Assembly: GCF_021800405.1 (NCBI RefSeq)
Contig: NZ_CP084550.1
Coordinates: 1,860,001-1,924,000, forward strand
Source of the DNA: Arthrobacter sp. FW306-07-I
GTDB taxonomy: Bacteria; Actinomycetota; Actinomycetes; Actinomycetales; Micrococcaceae
Length of the DNA stretch: 64,000 nucleotides
Reading direction: 5' to 3'
The notes under the pieces are model-generated. The model was not told where the DNA came from and searched no databases. It saw only the letters and a program-made list of their open reading frames with translations. A program made the translations under genes and the position numbers. Positions 48,183 through 56,112 of the stretch are shown piece after piece; the stretch's first letter is position 1; each line of letters opens with the position of its first letter.

Positions 48183-48190
<8 letters not shown>
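43577..48190 (+). CDS. gltB: Glutamate synthase (NADPH) large subunit
   Basis: 1537 residues. Glutamine amide nitrogen is transferred to 2-oxoglutarate. The propeptide ends before Cys45 in [15 protein letters not shown], which becomes the N-terminal nucleophile of the class II amidotransferase domain. The central and FMN-binding domains follow (about 480-1250). The 3Fe-4S cysteines are in [13 protein letters not shown]. The C-terminal GXGXG beta-helix lies near 1290-1530. The ATG at 43577 has AGGAAGGA upstream. The stop lies 8 bases inside gltD. Confidence 0.96.
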
Positions 48191-49640
<1,450 letters not shown>

Positions 49641-49692
49641 GACTGCACCGAGGGTTCACCTCGCCGACAACTTAAACAATGCAAGTGACCAA

Positions 49693-49698
49693 TAGGGT
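49693..49698 (+). promoter_or_regulatory. Leaderless-type -10 element of pyk
   Basis: TAGGGT, 6 bases before the ATG at 49705. There is no Shine-Dalgarno sequence in the 64-base gap. Confidence 0.55.
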
Positions 49699-49704
49699 AG
49701 GTAT

Positions 49705-51210
49705 ATGAGACGCGCAAAAATTGTGGCTACGTTCGGCCCGGCAATTGCCAGCTACGAAAACACCCTCGCGGTGCTGGAAGCCGGCGTTGACGTCGCCCGC
49801 ATGAACATGAGCCACGGTGACTACACCGTGCATGACAACACCTACGAGAACGTCCGCAAGGCAGCGTCCGACCTTGGCAAGGCCGTGGCCATCATGGCCG
49901 ACCTCCAGGGACCAAAGATCCGCCTGGGCCGTTTCGTGGACGGCCCGCACGCGCTGGCCGTCGGTGACATCTTCACCATCACCACCGAGGACGTTCCCGG
50001 TACCCAGGAGATCGCCTCCACCACCCTGAAGAGCCTCACCGAGGACGTCAAGGTGGGCGATGCCCTGCTGATCGACGACGGCAAGGTGGCCTTGCGCGCC
50101 ATTGAGGTCGACGACGTCAAAGTGGTTGCCGAGGTGACCGTTGGCGGCATGGTGTCCAACAACAAGGGCATCAACCTCCCCGGCGTGGCCGTCAACGTTC
50201 CCGCGCTGAGCGAAAAGGATGAGGACGACCTCCGTTGGGCCATCCGCCGCGGTGTTGACCTGGTGGCTCTGTCGTTTGTCCGCGACGCATCGGACATCAG
50301 CCGCGTGCACGAGATCATGGACGAGGAAGGCCGCCGCGTACCGGTCATCGCCAAGATCGAAAAGCCGCAGGCCGTGGAGCAGCTGCCCGAGATCATCGAC
50401 GCGTTCGACGCCATCATGGTGGCCCGTGGCGACCTCGGTGTGGAACTGCCGCTGGAGGAAGTGCCGATCGTCCAGAAGCGCGCCGTGGAACTGGCACGCC
50501 GGTGGGCCAAGCCGGTCATCGTGGCCACGCAGGTGCTCGAATCGATGATCGATAACCCGCGCCCCACCCGTGCAGAAGCTTCGGACTGCGCCAACGCCGT
50601 GCTCGACGGTGCCGACGCTGTCATGCTTTCCGGTGAGACAAGCGTGGGGAAGTACCCCATTGAGACCGTGAAGACCATGGCCCGGATCATCGAGTCCACC
50701 GAGGTCCACGGCCTGGAGCGCGTCCCCCCGCTGGGCACCAAGCCGCGGACCCGTGGCGGTGCCATTACGCGTGCCGCCGTCGAAATCGCCGACCAGTTGG
50801 ACGCCAAGTACATTTGTGCGTTCACCCAGTCCGGTGACTCGGCCCGCCGCCTGTCCCGCCTGCGGCCGATCAAGCCGGTCTTCGCTTTCACCCCAGTGGA
50901 GCAGGTCTGGAACCAGATGGCCCTCACATGGGGCATCCAGCCGGTGCTGGTGCAGATGGTGGACCACACGGACGCCATGACCGCGCAGGTTGACCGCAGC
51001 CTCGAAGAGATGGGCCTGGTCCAGGACGGTGACCTGGTGGTCATCGCCGCCGGTTCGCCTCCCGGAAAGGCCGGCTCCACCAACTCCCTGAAGGTGCACA
51101 AGGTGGGCGACCTCGCCGACTCCACCCGCGGGGGAGAGATCGCAAGCAACCGCGAGAAGCTCGGCCCCTGGCCGGAAAAGAAGAAGAAGAACCAGGCCGC
51201 AGAGGCCTAG
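49705..51210 (+). CDS. pyk: Pyruvate kinase
   Basis: 501 residues. The final step of glycolysis, PEP plus ADP to pyruvate plus ATP. MRRAKIVATFGPA starts the barrel; RMNMSHG, IAKIEKPQAVEQ (catalytic Lys) and MVARGDLGVELP (metal-binding) follow, then SGETSVGKYP. The C-terminal allosteric domain spans about 345-475. The last 25 residues are Lys-rich. The start directly follows a TAGGGT hexamer. A strong bidirectional terminator follows. Confidence 0.96.
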   Translation: MRRAKIVATFGPAIASYENTLAVLEAGVDVARMNMSHGDYTVHDNTYENVRKAASDLGKAVAIMADLQGPKIRLGRFVDGPHALAVGDIFTITTEDVPGTQEIASTTLKSLTEDVKVGDALLIDDGKVALRAIEVDDVKVVAEVTVGGMVSNNKGINLPGVAVNVPALSEKDEDDLRWAIRRGVDLVALSFVRDASDISRVHEIMDEEGRRVPVIAKIEKPQAVEQLPEIIDAFDAIMVARGDLGVELPLEEVPIVQKRAVELARRWAKPVIVATQVLESMIDNPRPTRAEASDCANAVLDGADAVMLSGETSVGKYPIETVKTMARIIESTEVHGLERVPPLGTKPRTRGGAITRAAVEIADQLDAKYICAFTQSGDSARRLSRLRPIKPVFAFTPVEQVWNQMALTWGIQPVLVQMVDHTDAMTAQVDRSLEEMGLVQDGDLVVIAAGSPPGKAGSTNSLKVHKVGDLADSTRGGEIASNREKLGPWPEKKKKNQAAEA

Positions 51211-51225
51211 CCTTCTGACAAAGCA

Positions 51226-51259
51226 AAAAGGACCCCTGCCTTCTGGCAGGGGTCCTTTT
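51226..51259. terminator. Bidirectional terminator between pyk and the ANTAR regulator
   Basis: Perfect hairpin AAAAGGACCCCTGCC / GGCAGGGGTCCTTTT with a TTCT loop. The A and T runs on each side let it work in both directions. Confidence 0.93.
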
Positions 51260-51351
51260 CGCTGTCTTGCTTTGGTGACCGGCCACTGTGGTGACCGTTC
51301 CCGGTTGGTGGCCGGGCCGTCGTCGTAATTCCTCCGGGCCCGGCCTGCGCG

Positions 51352-51957
51352 CTAGTTGACCTGGTTGATGATGGTTTCGGCGACCTCGCGCATGCTGAGG
51401 CGGCGGTCCATGGACGTCTTCTGGATCCAGCGGAAGGCTTCCGGTTCCGTCAGGCCCATCTTGGTGGTCAGCAGGCTCTTGGCGCGCTCCACGAGCTTGC
51501 GGGTGGCGAACTGCTCCTGCAGGTCCGAAACCTCGCCCTCGAGGGCCTTGATTTCCTCGTGGCGGGAGAGTGCGATCTCCAGCGCCGGGATGAGGTCTGC
51601 GGGCGTGAACGGCTTGACCACGTAGGCCATGGCGCCGGCGTCACGGGCCCGCTCCACCAGTTCCTTCTGGCTGAAGGCGGTCAGCAGGACCACAGGGGCG
51701 ATGCGGGCCTTGACGATCTTTTCCGCTGCCGAGATGCCGTCCATGACGGGCATCTTGACGTCCATGAGGACCAGGTCAGGCTTGAGTTCCTCGGCGAGCT
51801 GGACGGCCTTCTCGCCGTTGTCCGCCTCGCCCACGACGTCGTAGCCTTCACCGCGCAGGATCTCGATGATGTCGAGGCGGATGAGGGTTTCATCCTCTGC
51901 CACAATGACGCGGCGCGCCGGCTGGGACGTGGGCTTGGACTCCGTCTGTTCAGTCAC
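51352..51957 (-). CDS. pdtaR: Response regulator with ANTAR RNA-binding domain (PdtaR-like)
   Basis: 201 residues. The receiver domain (about 15-130) has the phosphoacceptor Asp in DLVLMDVKMPVMDG, acidic pocket VAEDETL, and the conserved Lys in YVVKPFTP. The ANTAR domain (about 140-200) has KLVERAKSLLTTKMGLTEPEAFRWIQ, which binds paired RNA hairpins to prevent termination. It matches Rv1626 PdtaR in order and length. Its usual kinase PdtaS is not in the window. GGAGATCCC precedes the start; TAAGAT (51993-51998, minus) is the likely -10. Confidence 0.92.
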   Translation of the reverse strand: MTEQTESKPTSQPARRVIVAEDETLIRLDIIEILRGEGYDVVGEADNGEKAVQLAEELKPDLVLMDVKMPVMDGISAAEKIVKARIAPVVLLTAFSQKELVERARDAGAMAYVVKPFTPADLIPALEIALSRHEEIKALEGEVSDLQEQFATRKLVERAKSLLTTKMGLTEPEAFRWIQKTSMDRRLSMREVAETIINQVN

Positions 51958-52113
51958 GGGATCTCCTTGAAAAGGTACGGCGGGACATCACTATCTTAGG
52001 TGCCACCGCGGCTGTACTTGGCTTGCAGGGGTTCGGTTGCGGCGACGGCGGCGCGATTCTGGAATTCAGCCTATCTGCATGTAGAGTAATTCCGCGTACG
52101 TGAAGCGATCGCG

Positions 52114-52142
52114 TTGCTCACAGTCAGCTGTGGGCGTACTTT
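52114..52142 (+). promoter_or_regulatory. Promoter of tRNA-Leu(CAA)
   Basis: -35 TTGCTC (52114-52119), 17-base spacer, -10 TACTTT (52137-52142), 17 bases before the mature tRNA. Confidence 0.6.
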
Positions 52143-52159
52143 CGCTCCTCGTATTCCGC

Positions 52160-52241
52160 GCCCGAGTGGCGGAATTGGCAGACGCGCCGCACTCAAAATG
52201 CGGTATCGAAAGGTGTGTGGGTTCGAGTCCCACCTCGGGCA
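52160..52241 (+). tRNA. tRNA-Leu (anticodon CAA)
   Basis: 82 bases with a long variable arm. Acceptor GCCCGAG/CTCGGGC, anticodon stem CCGCA/TGCGG around CTCAAAA, T loop TTCGAGT. It is followed within 90 bases by an integrase gene, so its 3' end is the probable attachment site of an integrated element. Confidence 0.95.
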
Positions 52242-52279
52242 CAGTGTTTCCGCAGGTCAAGCGCCTGTTGAGCGATTGA

Positions 52280-52309
52280 GTGTGTACAAAAACCGCCAAA
52301 GTGTGTACA
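52280..52309 (+). repeat. Direct repeats between tRNA-Leu and the integrase
   Basis: GTGTGTACA at 52280-52288 and 52301-52309, starts 21 bases apart (two helix turns), with a further GTGTGTG near 52325. Candidate integrase/excisionase arm sites or an autoregulatory operator. Confidence 0.5.
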
Positions 52310-52328
52310 CGAGCGTACCGTTTTGTGT

Positions 52329-53462
52329 GTGGCAAGCATCAGTACTCGCACCAAAAAGGACGGTTCAAAGTCCTTCATGGTGCGCTGGCGGGACCCTAAG
52401 ACCAAAACCGCCCAAGGCCTCACGGTTGCTACAGTCACCGAAGCTGAGACCCTCAAGCGGCTGCTTGACGCCAACGGACAATCGTTTGAGATCGCCCAGC
52501 ACGCCATCCTCACCAACGAGAAACGTCCGCCTACCGTGGCAGAAGTCATCCAAGAACACATCGATCTGCTGGTCCGCCCTTCGAGCGGAACCATCAAGAC
52601 GTATCAAACCATGCTTGATCTCCACATCCGGCCGGTCATCGGTCACGTTCCCGTGGACAAGGTCGACTATCGCGTCATTGCGCACTGGGTGAAGTCAATG
52701 ATGGCCAAAGGCAAGGCACCAAAGACGATCCATAACATCCATGGCCTCATTTCGGCCTCGATGAATACGGCGGAGATGCTCGGCTACATCACCCGAAACC
52801 CCTGCCGGGGCGTGCAGCTGCCGAACATCGAGAAGGCCGAGGATGAGGCCATGTTCCTGACCCATGCCGAGTACCGGCTCATCATGGAGGGGATGGGGGA
52901 GCGGTACAAGGCCTTCACTGACTTCCTGGTCATGACCGGCACGCGTTTTGGAGAAGCCACTGCACTGACTGTTGCGGACGTGGACCTGCTTTCCAAGCCA
53001 CCGACTGCCCGCATCAACAAAGCGTGGAAACGGGATGGGCAGAACCAGTTTTACGTTGGCGCGACAAAGACCGGTGCCGGCAAGAGGACCATCGGGCTGA
53101 ACCCGGCTCTGGTGGAGCTGCTGATTCCGCTGGTGGCAAGCAGGCCAGGTAAGGAACTGGTGTTCACGACGCCCAAGGGCGGCCGGATCGTCCATAAACT
53201 CTTCTGGGCTGACTACTGGGTGCCTGCCGTTCGCACGGCCCAGGCAATTGGCATGACTAAGAACCCAAGGATTCACGACCTTCGCCACACCCACGCGTCC
53301 TGGCTCATCCAGGACGGCGTGCCATTGTTTACCATTTCCCGCCGGCTCAGGCACGCATCCACGAAGACGACTGAGCAGGTGTACGGTCACCTGATGCCCG
53401 AGGCATTGCAGGTGGGCGCTGACGCAACTGAGGGTTCGGTGACAGCTTTTCAGCGTCTTTAG
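52329..53462 (+). CDS. int: Tyrosine-type site-specific integrase
   Basis: 377 residues from GTG at 52329; a TTG two codons earlier is possible. The N-terminal AP2-like arm-binding region starts ISTRTKKDGSKSFMVRWRD. The SAM-like core-binding domain is about 75-160. The catalytic domain has Arg in MTGTRFGEATAL, HDLRHTHASWL, LRHASTKTT and the nucleophile Tyr in EQVYGHLMP. All catalytic residues are intact. It inserts or excises a phage or genomic island at the adjacent tRNA-Leu gene. No second copy of the tRNA 3' end is visible before the window ends. Confidence 0.92.
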   Translation: MASISTRTKKDGSKSFMVRWRDPKTKTAQGLTVATVTEAETLKRLLDANGQSFEIAQHAILTNEKRPPTVAEVIQEHIDLLVRPSSGTIKTYQTMLDLHIRPVIGHVPVDKVDYRVIAHWVKSMMAKGKAPKTIHNIHGLISASMNTAEMLGYITRNPCRGVQLPNIEKAEDEAMFLTHAEYRLIMEGMGERYKAFTDFLVMTGTRFGEATALTVADVDLLSKPPTARINKAWKRDGQNQFYVGATKTGAGKRTIGLNPALVELLIPLVASRPGKELVFTTPKGGRIVHKLFWADYWVPAVRTAQAIGMTKNPRIHDLRHTHASWLIQDGVPLFTISRRLRHASTKTTEQVYGHLMPEALQVGADATEGSVTAFQRL

Positions 53463-53501
53463 CTCGTATTTCGTCGGCTCTCTCAGCGGCCGGTTTCGGT
53501 C

Positions 53502-53837
53502 ATGTTGGTTAGTATGGCAGCACGCATGGACCTGAGAAACCTGCACTTTTCTCTGGAGGACGCCGTGGACATCGAGTTTTTTGAGCCTGCCGAAGCAGCA
53601 GCGCTTATGCGCTGCACGGAGTCCTGGCTGCGCGACGGTGCGACCAGCGGACGCTTCCCTCACGCGTGCTGGGGGAAGGGAAAGATCATCTTTACCTCGG
53701 AACACATCCTGGAGATCGCCAAGTTGAGCGAAATTCTTCCCGGCAAGACTAGTTCTCAGCTTCCCGAAAGCCAGCTGCTGAATAAGCAGCGGCTCATCGG
53801 GACACGGTCGAAGGCCAGATTGTCGCCTGTGAGCTGA
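53502..53837 (+). CDS. Small helix-turn-helix (excisionase-like) protein
   Basis: 111 residues from the ATG at 53502; starts at 53514 or 53526 are also possible. Residues about 25-80 (FFEPAEAAALMRCTESWLRD, then FPHACWGKGKIIFTSEHI) fit the MerR/excisionase-type winged helix HTH_17. Its position 39 bases after an integrase fits a directionality factor or element regulator. The C-terminal 30 residues are polar. No strong ribosome binding site is seen. Not a confident excisionase call. Confidence 0.6.
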   Translation: MLVSMAARMDLRNLHFSLEDAVDIEFFEPAEAAALMRCTESWLRDGATSGRFPHACWGKGKIIFTSEHILEIAKLSEILPGKTSSQLPESQLLNKQRLIGTRSKARLSPVS

Positions 53838-53930
53838 GCAAGGGTTACAACCGCCCCCCACGCTGGTGCTGACAACACGCTTTTCAGGCTAAATGTGATT
53901 CGGACCTCGCAAAGTGGGAGGACCACTGAA

Positions 53931-54395
53931 ATGGTTCGTTCCATCGCTCAATCACTGGCGGCCGTCGCTACTCTTCTTATGGCTGGCCCCCTCGCTGGTT
54001 GTAACTCTGCAGCCGACTCCATCAAATCCATGGAGTCTGCCCCAGGCGTCGCAGCAGATGCACCATGTCTGACGTCCGCCGGCGACGCTGCGAAGGCCCT
54101 TGCCCAGCTGGAGTATATTCCGGTGAAAGGGCGCGCTACGAAGACCGGCTATACGCGGAATGAGTTCGGACCCATCTGGGCCTACGTCGACCATAACGGC
54201 TGCGACACCCGCAACGACATCCTCGCCCGCGATCTGGTAGGCGAAATGTTCAAGGCCGGCACCAATAACTGCGTGGTGGCCGCAGGAGTCCTGGCTGACA
54301 AGTACACCGGTACAACCATCAGGTTTGCCGCTCTATTTCTATATCAACGAGTTCCTGGATCGACGCTGCTTCAGCATGATCGTTTTTGTGAATGA
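53931..54395 (+). pseudogene. Truncated secreted HNH-nuclease-family lipoprotein
   Basis: 154 residues with a lipoprotein signal (AVATLLMAGPLAGC, lipobox LAGC). A mature part follows with PVKGRATKTGYTRNEF, WAYVDHNGCDTRNDILARDL and AGVLADKYTGTTI. This is the N-terminal half of the secreted DUF1524/GmrSD-C-type HNH family. In intact members an I-D-H-V-V-A-L-S motif carrying the catalytic His follows about 15 residues after YTGTTI. Here the frame changes to unrelated sequence and stops. The active site is therefore missing. GGGAGG precedes the ATG. Confidence 0.65.
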
Positions 54396-54612
54396 CGGGA
54401 GTGTCGATGGCGCCCCTGTCGGGCGGCCCAAACAAGTTCATGATCAGTCGCTCTATCGAATGTGTGAACTTCTCCGTGAGGTGCGAACTTCCGATGTCAG
54501 GCATTTCTTAGTCCTCGCTTTCGCGTCTCCGATATCCAGGCTGCCACCCCTGCAGCCGATGCGTGAGGGATAGCTCGTCATGCTGGGTGTTTCAGCTTCG
54601 CCTCTGACTGAG
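54396..54612. other. Apparent junction/remnant sequence without a clear gene
   Basis: AT-richer than the surroundings. An 82-codon plus-strand frame (54325-54573, with YFYINEFLDRRCFSMIVF) overlaps the HNH fragment but matches no family I know. It may be debris from the event that truncated the nuclease gene. Confidence 0.35.
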
Positions 54613-55068
54613 TCATCCGAACCATCTGGAGGGGCCCTGTTGGGTCTGTCTGGCCGGACCTGCTGATAGCGGACGCGCACTTGTGTGGTCCCTGAAGAGG
54701 GCAGTTGCTGCGCACTGCCGGGCATTATGGATGGCGGCGATTGCTGCATTCTTATCCGAAAACGCTCCTGACACGGCTAGGACATCCCCGGCGGGGGAGA
54801 GCAACCTGAATCTAAAATCCCCGGGGCCTGTTACCAAGAGCTCGAATATTCCCGCCATGGCTTGCCTCGTGGCTGAGGGAAGTGCTGGGCCGAATAACAC
54901 GGCAGAAGCGGCTGGATGCGGCTCGAGGTCTGATGGTTCAGGGAACTGGTCAGCGCCTTCGGCCGGGTCCTGGGAGTGGGAGCGTATCTCGGGAAAATCC
55001 CGGGAATTATCTCCTTCAGCCGGAGCCTCACTGTGCATCCGCGTGTTGTCCATGCTTGGTGTGCCCAT
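54613..55068 (-). CDS. YegP family (DUF1508) protein
   Basis: 151 residues from the ATG giving MGTPSMDNTRMH. The C-terminal part (about 75-135) with GIFELLVTGPGDFRFRLLSP, AVSGAFSDKNAAIAAIHNAR is a single DUF1508 repeat; YegP has two. The N-terminal 70 residues are acidic, Pro/Ser-rich and probably disordered. Function is unknown; family members are often stress-induced. A 32-base tandem duplication lies in the upstream region. GAGG stands nine bases before the start. Confidence 0.75.
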   Translation of the reverse strand: MGTPSMDNTRMHSEAPAEGDNSRDFPEIRSHSQDPAEGADQFPEPSDLEPHPAASAVLFGPALPSATRQAMAGIFELLVTGPGDFRFRLLSPAGDVLAVSGAFSDKNAAIAAIHNARQCAATALFRDHTSARPLSAGPARQTQQGPSRWFG

Positions 55069-55088
55069 TATGGAGCCTCTTTTCTCTG

Positions 55089-55152
55089 TACTGCCTTCTA
55101 CTACCGACGGTCCCACTAAGTACTGCCTTCTACTACCGACGGTCCCACTAAG
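55089..55152. repeat. Perfect 2 x 32-base tandem repeat
   Basis: The unit TACTGCCTTCTACTACCGAC plus 12 further bases (GGTCCCACTAAG) occurs twice without a mismatch at 55089-55120 and 55121-55152. It lies in the upstream region of the YegP-like gene, about 20 bases before its start. A recent duplication. Confidence 0.9.
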
Positions 55153-55186
55153 GAAACAGCGTCCACTGCCTTTCCCGGTGTGTTGA

Positions 55187-55480
55187 TCAGAGTAGGGGCA
55201 ACAGGTGATCAGGCAGATCAGGTTCATCCCCCACGAAGAAATAGGCAGCTGTTCCTATCAGCAGCAAGCCCATGACACCTACTTCGACGGCTTGGCATGC
55301 AATGGCCGTGATGAGCAGGACAACGCCGGTCAGGCAGGCCACCGCGGCGAAGTATGACGTGGCCCCGAACGGGCTTTCGATCAGACCGGTGGATAGTTCC
55401 TTGGCCAGATGCGGGTCCTTGGTCACCAGGTCCAGTTCCAGCTCGTCCAGGAGTTTCTGCTCTTTATCTGACAACGGCAT
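55187..55480 (-). CDS. DUF3040 family small membrane protein
   Basis: 97 residues starting MPLSDKEQKLLDELELDL, the typical DUF3040 opening, followed by two adjacent membrane helices (about 43-62 and 66-83) and an acidic C-terminus (GDEPDLPDHLLPLL). Members are common in actinobacteria, often near division genes or stress genes; their role is unknown. The GAGG site precedes the ATG (GGGAGGTTTCAG). A perfect palindrome lies about 90 bases upstream. Confidence 0.8.
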   Translation of the reverse strand: MPLSDKEQKLLDELELDLVTKDPHLAKELSTGLIESPFGATSYFAAVACLTGVVLLITAIACQAVEVGVMGLLLIGTAAYFFVGDEPDLPDHLLPLL

Positions 55481-55567
55481 CTGAAACCTCCCGTGATACC
55501 GCTGCTGCCGTTTCAGGGCTTGCAGCTGGAGCCTCCGAGTAGCTCTCCGCTGCCGGAGGATTCTAAT

Positions 55568-55586
55568 CTAACATTTCAAATGTTAG
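55568..55586. promoter_or_regulatory. Perfect 19-base palindrome (operator) upstream of DUF3040
   Basis: CTAACATTT-C-AAATGTTAG in an AT-rich patch, next to a TAGAAT -10-like hexamer (minus strand, 55560-55565). It has the geometry of a MarR- or TetR-type operator. Confidence 0.5.
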
Positions 55587-55679
55587 TAATTTGACCATAG
55601 GAGCGTTCCTGGGGGAAGTCAAGGAATACCCTCCAAACAGGGGGGGCAGGGTAGGCCCGGTCCCTGTCGAGGCTGAGGG

Positions 55680-56048
55680 TCAGGGCTGCAGGTCTCCGGC
55701 GATGAGGGCGCAGAGCACGGCGGCTTCGCTGATGCCGGGTTCCTTTGTCGCCGTCAGCAGGGTTAGCGGGCCGTGGTCGGCCAATCCCTGGAGGTGTTTA
55801 AGGGCATCAGCAGCTTCGGATGTTTGGAGTTCGGCCAGGTACCGCTGGCTGAACTCCTCAAAACGCCGAGGGTCATGGCCGTACCACCTGCGCAGCTCAT
55901 CTGATGGGGCCACCGCGTTGCACCATTCGTCCAGATGCGCCTTTCCCTTGCTCATACCCCGTGGCCAGAGGCGATCTACGAGGATACGGGCTCCATCTGT
56001 GTCCAGGGGTTCCTCATAGATGCGCCGTACTTTCACTTGTCGGGTCAT
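55680..56048 (-). CDS. DUF488 family protein
   Basis: 122 residues starting MTRQVKVRRIYEEPLDTDGA, with ILVDRLWPRGMSKGKAHLDEW, YGHDPRRFEEFSQRY and LTLLTATKEPGISEA, all typical of DUF488 (YeaO-like). The function is unknown; structures suggest a nucleotide-processing alpha/beta fold. It lies 64 bases after the GH15 gene stop in the same orientation. Confidence 0.85.
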   Translation of the reverse strand: MTRQVKVRRIYEEPLDTDGARILVDRLWPRGMSKGKAHLDEWCNAVAPSDELRRWYGHDPRRFEEFSQRYLAELQTSEAADALKHLQGLADHGPLTLLTATKEPGISEAAVLCALIAGDLQP

Positions 56049-56112
56049 CTGTATGTCTCCTTCATTGCGCAGGCTTGGCCGCTGAGATTTAGACCGTGAT
56101 GCTTTTGCTGGT

